64,000 nucleotides of DNA, taken from positions 3,636,001 through 3,700,000 of the forward strand of contig NZ_CP092417.1 of NCBI RefSeq assembly GCF_023716865.1, given 5' to 3'. A model generated the notes under the pieces. The model did not search any database. It was not told the origin of the DNA and saw only the letters and a program-made list of their open reading frames with translations. Within the stretch, counting starts at the first letter, position 1. Each line of letters begins with the position of its first letter. Positions 34,890 to 44,332 of the stretch are shown one piece after another. Both the position numbers and the translations under genes were made by a program. Source of the DNA: Endozoicomonas sp. SCSIO W0465. Lineage in GTDB: Bacteria; Pseudomonadota; Gammaproteobacteria; Pseudomonadales; Endozoicomonadaceae.

Positions 34890-35259
34890 ACTTTTCTTTT
34901 GGCTGAATCGTTTTCTCCATGGCCAGTAATGCATCACGAATCAGTGGCTGTAGTTCAAGTGCACGTTCTGTTGGGGTCATCCCTTCGCTGGTCCGGATTA
35001 ACAGAGGGTCATTAAACAACTCCCGCAGTCTGCGCAGCCCGTTGCTCATAGCGGGCTGGGTAATGCCCAACTGTTCAGCGGCACGGGTTACGTTCCGCTC
35101 CCTGAGCAGAACATCCAGGTAAACCATCAAATTCAGATCAACGCGCGCAATATTCATTTTATAAATACCCAAGATAACGCTTATAAATTACCAGAATCTT
35201 TCTCAGGTGTTTAGGATGGTCGGCGTAAATCAAACATTTGTTTGAATTTAAACGGTCGC

Positions 35260-36867
35260 GTAACTATTCAGCACTGAGCAAAGGCATATTACAGTAATTC
35301 CGAACAGCTCTATGAAGTGATTGATATATGTCCATTCCCTGTTTTCTGGCAGACGACAAATAGCTGCGAATCCGTGCAAACATAGAACCACCGTCTGCAC
35401 TCCTGAAGCAGCCTGAGATTTTCTGCTTTAACTTGGCCATTCGAACATCCCGCTCACTGCCATTGTTATCGAAGGGAATGGTAAAATCTGACATGAAGCG
35501 CAGTGTCTCAGCCTTGAACTCAGTGAGTCGTTTGAAGAGATTGTAAGCTTTAGTATTCTTGACTTTCTTGCGCTTAAGCTCCTCTCGTTGCTTCTCCATA
35601 TAGACGACTTCTTTCATTAGAGCCCGCTGAAGCAACCGGTCATAAATCTTCTCGATTCGTTCACAGACAACACTTGGCATCTGTAGCATACCTATGGTCT
35701 TAAAGCCCTTGCAGTAATGCCAGGAAAGCCTCAGTAGCTTCATCAATCGCAACGCCAGTTGATTGCTGTCCCTATCAACAACACCCAAAAGCTCCCTCAG
35801 GTGATGGGCATTGCAAAGTACGTGAGTTGCCGCATATGCAAAATAGGATTTCCAATGATCATGAACCAGAACGCCTGCAAATGTTAGCAGTATGCCCATC
35901 GTGTCCATGGCCTCACGACCTCGCTTTTCAGACAAGTAGTAGAGCGTCCATTGTTCATCCCGCATAACGTGTAGCCAGTGCAAAGAGCCCTCGGCCCGCA
36001 TACCCGTTTCATCGGCTCCGGCAACAGACGATTCCCGCAAGGCGTCACGAATAACCTCTTCAGTAGAAGCCAGATTTTCATAGGTTCTGGCCACAAAATT
36101 GGCGACAGTGCCTGCACTTACACTCATTTTATAGAGAGTATTAAAATACTCTGACACGCGCTTAAAAGGCAGGAAATGGTATTGGTTAAGATAGACGGCC
36201 ATAGCCTGTGTGGCTGAGCCATATTGTGCGGCAGCGGTAACACCTTCCGGGAATTCAGCCTGATTCCGACAACCACAAGTGCAGATTTTTACTTCAGCTC
36301 TATGGGCCGTTACTTCAAATTCACCCGGTCTCCCTGGTTCAAACACCTGTCGTTCAATATATTTGACCGGCTCACTATCAAGAAGAGACGCCTGACATTT
36401 ATTGCATTCTTTAACTGGAAGGTACTCAATATAGTCAGGGATATCGACCTGTTTAAGACAAGTGCCCTGATGCCCTTTCTTTCCACCGGCTTTATTACCA
36501 GAAGACTGTCTCAGACTTTTAGGATTGGGTTTTTCATCCGATGGATCGGTACCTTTATCTGCGGAAAGGTCGTCAGAATGATCTGGAGAATTACTGTTTT
36601 TACAAGGTTTTTGATAACCATCAGACGATGGCGGCTTGCTGCTGTTTTGACTGTTCTTGCCAACCTTTTCTTCCAATTCTCGACATCGCTCTTCCAGACA
36701 GGCAACTCTCATCCGCAGCTCTGCATTCTCTTTCAAGAGAATCTCAGCCGACATAGTTGCGGGTAGTTCTGGAATCATGCTGGCGAATATTGTGGAAAAA
36801 TGGTGCTTAAGAGGATGGTATAAAAATCAGAAAATTCCAGATTTATGTGGGGGTGCTGAACAGTTAC
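35260..36867 (-). mobile_element. IS66-family element, copy 2 (1608 bp)
   Basis: The ends are the same as in copy 1. An 8-bp target duplication ACGGTCGC lies at 35252-35259 and 36868-36875. It is inserted between the LysR gene and aceA, 45 bp before the aceA start codon. Confidence 0.95.
35264..36778 (-). CDS. IS66-family transposase TnpC (copy 2)
   Basis: This 504-residue protein has the same translation as copy 1 at 8741-10255, with the same zipper, zinc-ribbon and DDE segments. Its nucleotide sequence differs from copy 1 by the T at the position matching 9893 and agrees there with copy 3. The gene is transcribed away from aceA. The near-identity of the copies shows recent transposition. 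Confidence 0.93.
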   Translation of the reverse strand: MIPELPATMSAEILLKENAELRMRVACLEERCRELEEKVGKNSQNSSKPPSSDGYQKPCKNSNSPDHSDDLSADKGTDPSDEKPNPKSLRQSSGNKAGGKKGHQGTCLKQVDIPDYIEYLPVKECNKCQASLLDSEPVKYIERQVFEPGRPGEFEVTAHRAEVKICTCGCRNQAEFPEGVTAAAQYGSATQAMAVYLNQYHFLPFKRVSEYFNTLYKMSVSAGTVANFVARTYENLASTEEVIRDALRESSVAGADETGMRAEGSLHWLHVMRDEQWTLYYLSEKRGREAMDTMGILLTFAGVLVHDHWKSYFAYAATHVLCNAHHLRELLGVVDRDSNQLALRLMKLLRLSWHYCKGFKTIGMLQMPSVVCERIEKIYDRLLQRALMKEVVYMEKQREELKRKKVKNTKAYNLFKRLTEFKAETLRFMSDFTIPFDNNGSERDVRMAKLKQKISGCFRSADGGSMFARIRSYLSSARKQGMDIYQSLHRAVRNYCNMPLLSAE

Positions 36868-36912
36868 ACGGTCGCATAACAACGCCTCGCTTTCCGGGGG
36901 AGGAAAAATAAG

Positions 36913-38250
36913 ATGGCTCGCTACTTTTCTAACAAGCCGCGTTACAATCGCTCTGAAGAAATTGCCCGCATTGAAAAGGACTGGGCGGAGAACCCGCGCT
37001 GGAAAAATGTAAAAAGAACCTACAGTGCGGAAGACGTTGTCCGTCTGAGAGGTTCTGTCAACATCGAAAACACCATTGCCAGACAGGGGGCCGAGAAACT
37101 CTGGGATCTGGTGTATGGCAACCAGTCAAAAAAAGGTTATGTAAACTGTCTTGGTGCCCTCACTGGCGGCCAGGCAGTCCAACAGGTTAAAGCAGGCATT
37201 GAAGCGATCTATCTTTCCGGCTGGCAGGTCGCTGCAGATAATAATTCGGCCAGTGCCATGTACCCTGACCAATCGCTTTACCCGGTTGACTCCGTCCCGA
37301 CATTGGTCAAACGCATCAACAACAGCTTCCATCGTGCCGACCAGATTCAGTGGAATGCCGACAAGCAGCCCGGCGATAAAGGCTATGTTGACATGTTTGC
37401 CCCGATTGTTGCGGACGCTGAGGCAGGCTTTGGTGGTGTACTGAACGCCTATGAGCTGATGAAGGGCATGATTGAGGCCGGGGCTGCAGGTGTACACTTT
37501 GAAGACCAGCTGGCTTCCGTTAAAAAGTGTGGCCACATGGGGGGCAAGGTACTGGTGCCAACCCGGGAAGCCATACAGAAGCTGATTGCTGCTCGACTGG
37601 CCGCTGACGTTGCTGATGTACCAACCATCGTTCTGGCCCGTACCGATGCCAACGCCGCTGATCTGATCACTTCCGACTGCGATCCTTACGATGCCGCATT
37701 CCTGACGGGCGAAAGAACGCCTGAAGGTTTCTTCCGGACCAGGGCTGGTATTGATCAGGCTATTGCCCGTGGTCTTGCCTATGCACCATACGCCGATCTG
37801 CTGTGGTGTGAAACCGCAACTCCAGACCTGGATGAAGCCCGCAAGTTTGCTGAAGCGATCAAAGCAGAGTACCCGGATCAACTGCTGGCTTATAACTGCT
37901 CACCATCCTTTAACTGGAAGAAAAACCTGGACGATAAAACCATTGCCAAATTCCAGCAAGAACTGAGCGATATGGGTTACAAGTATCAGTTCATTACCCT
38001 CGCTGGCATTCACAACATGTGGTACAACATGTTTGAACTGGCTCATAACTACGCTCAGGGTGAAGGGATGAAGCATTACGTAGAAATGGTTCAGGAGCCA
38101 GAGTTTGGTGCTGCTGAAAAAGGTTATACCTTTGTTGCCCACCAACAGGAGGTTGGTACTGGTTATTTTGATGATATGACAACGATTATCCAGGGTGGGC
38201 AGTCATCGGTAACCGCGTTAACCGGTTCTACGGAAGAAGAGCAGTTTTAA
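36913..38250 (+). CDS. aceA: Isocitrate lyase
   Basis: This 445-residue enzyme has GGGGGAGG before the ATG. The signature KKCGHMGGK contains the catalytic Cys. Metal and substrate segments include PIVADAEAGFGGVLNAYELM and LLAYNCSPSFNWKKNL. It splits isocitrate to glyoxylate and succinate, opening the glyoxylate shunt needed for growth on acetate or fatty acids. Only 45 bp of native upstream sequence remain before the IS66 copy, so its promoter has been separated or replaced. The divergent LysR regulator is broken as well. E. coli AceA has 434 residues. Confidence 0.97.
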   Translation: MARYFSNKPRYNRSEEIARIEKDWAENPRWKNVKRTYSAEDVVRLRGSVNIENTIARQGAEKLWDLVYGNQSKKGYVNCLGALTGGQAVQQVKAGIEAIYLSGWQVAADNNSASAMYPDQSLYPVDSVPTLVKRINNSFHRADQIQWNADKQPGDKGYVDMFAPIVADAEAGFGGVLNAYELMKGMIEAGAAGVHFEDQLASVKKCGHMGGKVLVPTREAIQKLIAARLAADVADVPTIVLARTDANAADLITSDCDPYDAAFLTGERTPEGFFRTRAGIDQAIARGLAYAPYADLLWCETATPDLDEARKFAEAIKAEYPDQLLAYNCSPSFNWKKNLDDKTIAKFQQELSDMGYKYQFITLAGIHNMWYNMFELAHNYAQGEGMKHYVEMVQEPEFGAAEKGYTFVAHQQEVGTGYFDDMTTIIQGGQSSVTALTGSTEEEQF

Positions 38251-38263
38251 TCGTTAGAACCCG

Positions 38264-38288
38264 GAGCCCCTGATCGAAGATGGGGCTC
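38264..38288 (+). terminator. Hairpin after aceA
   Basis: The stem GAGCCCC/GGGGCTC with a 10-base loop lies 13 bp after the aceA stop. There is no T-run, so it is a weak candidate. Confidence 0.4.
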
Positions 38289-39100
38289 ATCCTTGATGAT
38301 TGAAAATATTTCCGGCTAGCTCAGGATTCACAAGTCTTAGCGCTTGTTCAAACCTGGAAGCTGCTGTGTCCGGTGACAGCCTGGGATTACTCGGCATGGT
38401 TACCATATCAAGGAGCGACCTGGCCCTTGATGAACCGGCTGGTTTACTACAGACAATAAAAAACTCACCACTGGAAATAACACCTTTGTTTGTAAGCCTG
38501 CGTGCCAGTTTTTTTATCTGGTAATCATAGAGACCTTCCACCAACTTATCATAATTATCTATTACTTTTTGATAGGTTGTTGATGACCCCGAATGCAGAG
38601 GGTTTGAAACTTCTGGCTTTGTTCTGTGATGAACCATGCTGCCAGCCCCTGAAGATGAATTGACAAATGACTTCTTATTAAGTAAACGTCGGAGCGCAAC
38701 TCCATCCTCAAGAGAGGTGAATTTGGATGTCAGAAAAGAATCAACCTCCGTAAGGATTTGCGCTGTCTGCTGCCCAGCGTATTTAGTGCTGGGTTGTCGA
38801 AGAGCAAAAGTCTTACCGATGCTTGAGGGGACAAGCCACCTGTTACAAATTAAATGCCGGAGCGCTTTCACATCCTCGTGGTATGTCTGCGGTGATCTTA
38901 CAAAGTTTTTGACATCGTATAGAATTCGAATAGCACTGTGCTTCTAGAATTCGAATAGCACTGTGCTTCGCGAAGTCAGAGCTGAATTTTATGTCGAGAT
39001 CCGCAGCTCCTTTTGAACTATTGCCTTTACCATCAAAGGCTTTTTGACTTCCCAGCACAGAAGCTTGATAAGCAGGCATCCCGGGAATCATTGGAAACAT
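38287..39100 (-). pseudogene. Orphan hypothetical gene broken by a 25-bp tandem duplication
   Basis: The first part (39100 downward, MFPMIPGMPAYQASVLGSQK) reads to KHSAIRIL, and then an exact tandem duplication shifts the frame. With one unit removed the frame continues as RILYDVKNFVRSPQTYHEDV, then KALRHLICNRWLVP to the stop at 38287, 262 residues in all. The protein is soluble, basic and Ser/Thr-rich, and I recognise no domain. Repeated motifs such as ALRHLI and ALRRLL suggest a small helical repeat. It is probably an accessory gene. Confidence 0.6.
38920..38969. repeat. Exact 25-bp tandem duplication
   Basis: Positions 38920-38944 and 38945-38969 are identical. The duplication lies inside the orphan gene and shifts its frame by one. 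Confidence 0.95.
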
Positions 39101-39313
39101 CTACACAAACCTCTGTCAAATTGAATAACGAAATTTTAGACATGTTCCTTATGAATAAGTTCAATCATCAACAAATTGCAATTGCACAACCGGTGTTTGT
39201 CAATATTGTTGCCATATGCCAATTGTAACTGTTCAGCACCCCCACATAAATCTGGAATTTTCTGATTTTTATACCATCCTCTTAAGCACCATTTTTCCAC
39301 AATATTCGCCAGC

Positions 39314-42300
39314 ATGATTCCAGAACTACCCGCAACTATGTCGGCTGAGATTCTCTTGAAAGAGAATGCAGAGCTGCGGATGAGAGTTGCCTGTCTGGAA
39401 GAGCGATGTCGAGAATTGGAAGAAAAGGTTGGCAAGAACAGTCAAAACAGCAGCAAGCCGCCATCGTCTGATGGTTATCAAAAACCTTGGTACGCCCGGC
39501 ATGGGCATGAACTGATGGGGTGAAAGTCCCCTGTGGGAGAACCTACATCTGACTGGCGGTAAAGACGCCTGCTGATGACAACCACTAGCTTAAGGCAAGT
39601 GCAGTCCCGCGAGGGGCTGTGCGGAGGCAGTCTGAGTGCAAAGGTGCGAGCCGACGTACAGAAATCGCATATAAGGCTGAGTCTCTGGGCGAGTGAGCCA
39701 AGGATCACAAAGCCCTATGGTTCGTGAGACACGGTAAATGCGGCGGTTGTGCACTGAAAGTTCATGTCCTTATCCGGGGAGATCTGTTCAACATGCGATT
39801 GGTAATTCCCAGTTCTCAGCCACTGGTTACAACAGGCTCGGCGAACAGGTCTCATCATCCTGTTCGAGCAAACCCGATGGCAACCAATAGCGCCAGCAGA
39901 GGTAACTCCGCGTGGTGATTGGACAGAAGTCAGCAGAGGCCATAGTAGCTGTACGACAGAAGCCATTAACGGATGGGAAGTCGTTAGCGAAGGGCCGAAC
40001 ATCGACGACAAAGAGGAGACTGATTCCCTCAAGGCGATGCAGCCGTCCGGCGACTCACCGTACTTGGCGACAGAATCTTTAACCAGCTTTGAACCATGAT
40101 CTACTAAATTGCGTACTTGAACCGGCTAATCTGGCAAGTGCATGGAAACAGGTCAAAAGCAACAAGGGTGCTCCGGGTATTGATGGAGTCACTATTGAAG
40201 CTTATCCAGACTTTGCCAAACAGCATTGGCCTTCAGTGCGTCAAGCCTTATTGGACGGAACCTACCAGCCATCACCCGTGCGCCGACATGTTATAGAAAA
40301 GCCGGACGGCGGTGAGCGTTTGCTGGGAATCCCTACCGTGATGGATAGGGTCATACAGCAGGCCATTGTGCAGGTGCTGACCCCTGTCTTTGATCCGGGT
40401 TTCTCTCCAAACAGCTTCGGCTACCGACCGGGACGGTCAGCACACGACGGAGTCCGTCAGGTTAAGCAGTTGATCAACCGGGGGCTTCATTACGCTGTTG
40501 ACGTTGATCTGAGTAAATTCTTTGATACGGTTAATCACGACGTTTTGATGTCGAGGGTCTCCCGTAAGGTCCGCGACAAACGCCTTCTGAAACTGATTGG
40601 TAGCTACCTGCGCTCCGGTGTCATGATTGAGGGCAATGTCTACCCGACCAGGGTTGGCATGCCACAGGGTGGGCCTTTATCACCCTTGCTGTCTAATGTG
40701 GTCCTCGACGAACTCGACAAGGAGCTTGAATATCGGGGTCATTGCTTTGCAAGATACTGTGATGATTTTGTGATTCTCGTCAAAAGTCAGCGTGCAGGGG
40801 ATCGGGTGATGCACAGCATTACCCAATTCATTGAACGCAAATTGAAACTGAAGATTAACTCCCGGAAAAGTAAAGTTGTGAAAGCAACAGAAAGCGAATT
40901 CCTGAGTTTCACCTTCACAGGGAAGAAAGTTCGCTGGGCCCAGAAGTGTCTGGACCGATTCAAATACCGGATACTCAAGTTGACCAGTCGTCGCTGGGGT
41001 GTCTCAATGCAACATCGGTTACGCAAATTGGCACAATATATCCGGGGTTGGATGGGGTATTTCCGGTTATCGGAATATCACCGACCAATTCCCCTGCTGG
41101 ATCAATGGATACGTCGGCGAATCCGTTGCTGCTTTCTGAAGCAATGGCGCAAGCCGAAAACCCGTTTTAAGAATCTGGTCAGGTTAGGCGTTGATAAAAT
41201 TAACGCCGCCAAGATCGCAGCCAGCAGCAAAGGGTATTACCGTCTGAGTAAAACCTATGCGGTACAACAGGCACTGAATAACAGTTACCTCGCGAAAATT
41301 GGGCTTGTTTCATTGAAAGACTTATGGATCAGGTTTCACCATCATCGTTGAACCGCCCGGTGCGGACCCGCATGCCGGGTGCTGTGGGGAGGGCTGGAGA
41401 AAGACCGGCCCTTACCCGATTAAAAACAGTAATTCTCCAGATCATTCTGACGACCTTTCCGCAGATAAAGGTACCGATCCATCGGATGAAAAACCCAATC
41501 CTAAAAGTCTGAGACAGTCTTCTGGTAATAAAGCCGGTGGAAAGAAAGGGCATCAGGGCACTTGTCTTAAACAGGTCGATATCCCTGACTATATTGAGTA
41601 CCTTCCAGTTAAAGAATGCAATAAATGTCAGGCGTCTCTTCTTGATAGTGAGCCGGTCAAATATATTGAACGACAGGTGTTTGAACCAGGGAGACCGGGT
41701 GAATTTGAAGTAACGGCCCATAGAGCTGAAGTAAAAATCTGCACTTGTGGTTGTCGGAATCAGGCTGAATTCCCGGAAGGTGTTACCGCTGCCGCACAAT
41801 ATGGCTCAGCCACACAGGCTATGGCCGTCTATCTTAACCAATACCATTTCCTGCCTTTTAAGCGCGTGTCAGAGTATTTTAATACTCTCTATAAAATGAG
41901 TGTAAGTGCAGGCACTGTCGCCAATTTTGTGGCCAGAACCTATGAAAATCTGGCTTCTACTGAAGAGGTTATTCGTGACGCCTTGCGGGAATCGTCTGTT
42001 GCCGGAGCCGATGAAACGGGTATGCGGGCCGAGGGCTCTTTGCACTGGCTACACGTTATGCGGGATGAACAATGGACGCTCTACTACTTGTCTGAAAAGC
42101 GAGGTCGTGAGGCCATGGACACGATGGGCATACTGCTAACATTTGCAGGCGTTCTGGTTCATGATCATTGGAAATCCTATTTTGCATATGCGGCAACTCA
42201 CGTACTTTGCAATGCCCATCACCTGAGGGAGCTTTTGGGTGTTGTTGATAGGGACAGCAATCAACTGGCGTTGCGATTGATGAAGCTACTGAGGCTTTCC

Positions 42301-42759
42301 TGGCATTACTGCAAGGGCTTTAAGACCATAGGTATGCTACAGATGCCAAGTGTTGTCTGTGAACGAATCGAGAAGATTTATGACCGGTTGCTTCAGCGGG
42401 CTCTAATGAAAGAAGTCGTCTATATGGAGAAGCAACGAGAGGAGCTTAAGCGCAAGAAAGTCAAGAATACTAAAGCTTACAATCTCTTCAAACGACTCAC
42501 TGAGTTCAAGGCTGAGACACTGCGCTTCATGTCAGATTTTACCATTCCCTTCGATAACAATGGCAGTGAGCGGGATGTTCGAATGGCCAAGTTAAAGCAG
42601 AAAATCTCAGGCTGCTTCAGGAGTGCAGACGGTGGTTCTATGTTTGCACGGATTCGCAGCTATTTGTCGTCTGCCAGAAAACAGGGAATGGACATATATC
42701 AATCACTTCATAGAGCTGTTCGGAATTACTGTAATATGCCTTTGCTCAGTGCTGAATAG
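39314..42759 (+). CDS. IS66 transposase TnpC interrupted by a group II intron (copy 3)
   Basis: The first exon runs 39314-39490 (59 codons, ending GYQKP and the first two bases that spell the next residue) and the second 41422-42759 (446 codons with the stop). Splicing out 39491-41421 restores exactly 504 codons plus stop and the same protein as copies 1 and 2. The intron lies in the sense orientation, so a self-spliced mRNA could still make transposase. Without splicing only about 70 residues would be made, ending in the intron. Confidence 0.88.
39491..41421 (+). mobile_element. Group II intron (1931 bp)
   Basis: The borders are fixed by comparison with the uninterrupted IS66 copies. The exon reads CAAAAACCTTG then TAAAAACAG, so the intron starts GTACGCCCGG and ends TTACCCGAT. 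A domain-V-like hairpin, GAACCGCCCGGTGCGGACCC then GCATGCCGGGTG, lies at 41350-41390, followed by a domain-VI-like stem. It encodes its own reverse transcriptase. Confidence 0.92.
40089..41351 (+). CDS. ltrA: Group II intron reverse transcriptase/maturase
   Basis: This 420-residue protein has RT blocks in order: KGAPGIDGVTIEAYPDF, RRHVIEKPDGGERLLGIPTV, FSPNSFGYRPGRSAHDG, AVDVDLSKFFDTVNHDVLM, GMPQGGPLSPLLSNVVLDEL and the catalytic YCDD (in FARYCDDFVILV). These are followed by the maturase domain X with YIRGWMGYFRLSEY. No HNH endonuclease domain follows, so mobility would rely on single-stranded target DNA at replication forks, as in other endonuclease-less introns. It assists intron splicing and retrohoming. 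The start at 40089 fits the family N-terminus, although an upstream start cannot be excluded. Confidence 0.93.
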   Translation: MNHDLLNCVLEPANLASAWKQVKSNKGAPGIDGVTIEAYPDFAKQHWPSVRQALLDGTYQPSPVRRHVIEKPDGGERLLGIPTVMDRVIQQAIVQVLTPVFDPGFSPNSFGYRPGRSAHDGVRQVKQLINRGLHYAVDVDLSKFFDTVNHDVLMSRVSRKVRDKRLLKLIGSYLRSGVMIEGNVYPTRVGMPQGGPLSPLLSNVVLDELDKELEYRGHCFARYCDDFVILVKSQRAGDRVMHSITQFIERKLKLKINSRKSKVVKATESEFLSFTFTGKKVRWAQKCLDRFKYRILKLTSRRWGVSMQHRLRKLAQYIRGWMGYFRLSEYHRPIPLLDQWIRRRIRCCFLKQWRKPKTRFKNLVRLGVDKINAAKIAASSKGYYRLSKTYAVQQALNNSYLAKIGLVSLKDLWIRFHHHR

Positions 42760-42818
42760 TTACTGCCAATTTACCGTTTGTTGGTTGCCATAAACAGGTG
42801 AGCGTTCAAGATAGAGTT

Positions 42819-44192
42819 TCAGTCTGGAAGAGAGAATATATTCCTGGCATTCCGAGTGGTTGCAGCAGCAATCTCTTCTGCATCCACATCCAGTACCAGG
42901 CTCAATGCATGGATCACATAGGGCAGGTTAGCAGGAACATTATTGACTCTTTTTTGATTGCCCTTCCCTGGAGTATCTTTTCTGGACATCACCTGAAAGG
43001 GGAGTAAAAACGGTGCATCAGTCTCAACCATAAGACGGTCCCGCAGAACATCCCAGCCAATAGAACGCAGTGCTTCCACCAGTTCACGATTCCGGCTACC
43101 GGCAATCCAGCCGGTGATTCCGATGGAGCACCCCAGATCAATGTAGTTATGCAGAGCCTTGTCATTGCCGGTAAAACAGTGAACACAAGCCATGTTTTTG
43201 GCGGGTAATTGCTCTATATAATCGCCCAGAATTTCCATGAAATCGTCATGAGCATCCCGCTCATGAAGAAACAGCGGTTTTTTCATTTCCACAGCTACTG
43301 CCAGTTGTTTCCGGAAAACGTCTTTTTGATCTTCAACAGGCGAAAACATACGATGGTAATCAAGCCCGCACTCACCCACTGCGATGCAGCTACTGTGATC
43401 CTCCTCAAGGATATTTTTCATCGCCGGGATTCCACCATGCCAGGTAAAGTCTTTGGCATGGTGAGGATGACATCCCACGGTGTAGTATAAAGAACATCGT
43501 GAGGATTCAGAGAAAGCGCCATTATCTGTTAAGTGGTCAGTTACTCTAGTTGGCACAGGGGAGGAATTCTCCCATTTCATTACCTCATTATGGGCCGCTC
43601 TGGATACTGGAATAGAAGAGCCGGTGATGATTATAGTGCGAACCCCTGAACGGGCAGCATCAGCAACCATCCCGGGCAAGTCGTGAAAACGGTTGTTTCC
43701 AACCAGATTGGCACCAATATCAATCAGCGGAGTCTCATAACGGGGCCTGGTCGCCAGAGGTGTCAATTTAACTTTGTTTTTCCCTTGCACAGCAGTTAAC
43801 TGACGAGCAGTAGAATCGTCACCTCTGGCATAATCAGTCACTGGCAAGCGGGCCGGGGTTGAAGGCTGACAACACCGGAGTTGCAGACCTTTTTCGACCA
43901 CAGTCTTCTGCCCCTGCACCCTACCCGATCGGGGATTAACATGATAGCGGGCAGCGCTGGAGGAATACCCGGCAACAGACTTGCCTGCAGAACCTGAATG
44001 ACTTTTCTTTTTGCCTTTACGCTTCCCTGATCCACCGACCACCTGCCAACCCTCTCCCGAATCGTCCCCGTCAGAATGATGGCCAGCATTGTGTACATCT
44101 TCCCTGTGATGATCGAGGTGGACAAAGTGAGATGATCTAACATTGGCAGGGTACATGCTGCTGGTTCGCTCCTGTTTTATATTGGCAATCAA
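42819..44192 (-). CDS. TatD-family metal-dependent hydrolase with long basic N-terminal extension
   Basis: This 457-residue protein matches TatD nucleases from about residue 150 to the end: PLIDIGANLVGNNRF, GCHPHH, VGECGLDYHR, PLFLHERDAHDDF, VHCFTGN and ETDAPFLLP. These hold the metal-binding His, Glu and Asp. Ordinary TatD proteins have about 260 residues. The extra 150 residues here are low-complexity, basic and Ser/Gly/His-rich (GWQVVGGSGKRKGKKKSHSG), with no signal peptide. The core should act as a 3'-5' exonuclease or DNase. What the extension does is unknown, and targeting or nucleic-acid binding is a guess. It stands alone between IS66 and another IS. Confidence 0.8.
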   Translation of the reverse strand: MIANIKQERTSSMYPANVRSSHFVHLDHHREDVHNAGHHSDGDDSGEGWQVVGGSGKRKGKKKSHSGSAGKSVAGYSSSAARYHVNPRSGRVQGQKTVVEKGLQLRCCQPSTPARLPVTDYARGDDSTARQLTAVQGKNKVKLTPLATRPRYETPLIDIGANLVGNNRFHDLPGMVADAARSGVRTIIITGSSIPVSRAAHNEVMKWENSSPVPTRVTDHLTDNGAFSESSRCSLYYTVGCHPHHAKDFTWHGGIPAMKNILEEDHSSCIAVGECGLDYHRMFSPVEDQKDVFRKQLAVAVEMKKPLFLHERDAHDDFMEILGDYIEQLPAKNMACVHCFTGNDKALHNYIDLGCSIGITGWIAGSRNRELVEALRSIGWDVLRDRLMVETDAPFLLPFQVMSRKDTPGKGNQKRVNNVPANLPYVIHALSLVLDVDAEEIAAATTRNARNIFSLPD

Positions 44193-44332
44193 AGATTAGT
44201 ACTTTCAATTTGAAGTTGCGGATTCATTCATCATATAAAGATTGCTGCATTGGCTTGTGAAAATAGTCAACTAATTTGACCATTGCAAGACCAGAAGATT
44301 TTAAGGATTTGCGGACTCTGTAATTGCCTTTA
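44193..44332. other. Short intergenic stretch left of the DDE IS
   Basis: Minus-strand sequence here reads as the end of a frame (GLAMVKLVDYFHKPMQQSLY) but has no start and is broken. It is possibly the eroded end of a lost gene. Confidence 0.25.

Larger units (their letters stand above)
34057..35157 (-). pseudogene. LysR-family regulator disrupted by a MITE
   Basis: The N-terminal HTH is complete (MNIARVDLNLMVYLDVLLRE, then AAEQLGITQPAMSNGLRRLR). The frame stops at KEKWLL inside the 160-bp MITE at 34730-34889. The substrate-binding part resumes as FDPELSQRVFRIMASDYAES and runs to the stop at 34057 (VDMAINRFDSLPQSFY, PSRLADIERFSRKLAVV). Removing the MITE and one 8-bp duplicate restores a 310-residue frame (KEKFDPELS) with no other defect. 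The gene lies between glcB and aceA and is divergent from aceA, so it most likely regulated the glyoxylate shunt. That is inference from position. Confidence 0.9.
39225..42763 (+). mobile_element. IS66-family element, copy 3, carrying a group II intron
   Basis: The ends are as in the other copies, and an 8-bp target duplication TGCCAATT lies at 39217-39224 and 42764-42771. The total length of 3539 minus the 1931-bp intron gives 1608 bp, exactly the length of copies 1 and 2. Confidence 0.95.

Noticed and set aside
37126..37881. 251-codon minus-strand frame
   Set aside because: It is antisense to aceA.
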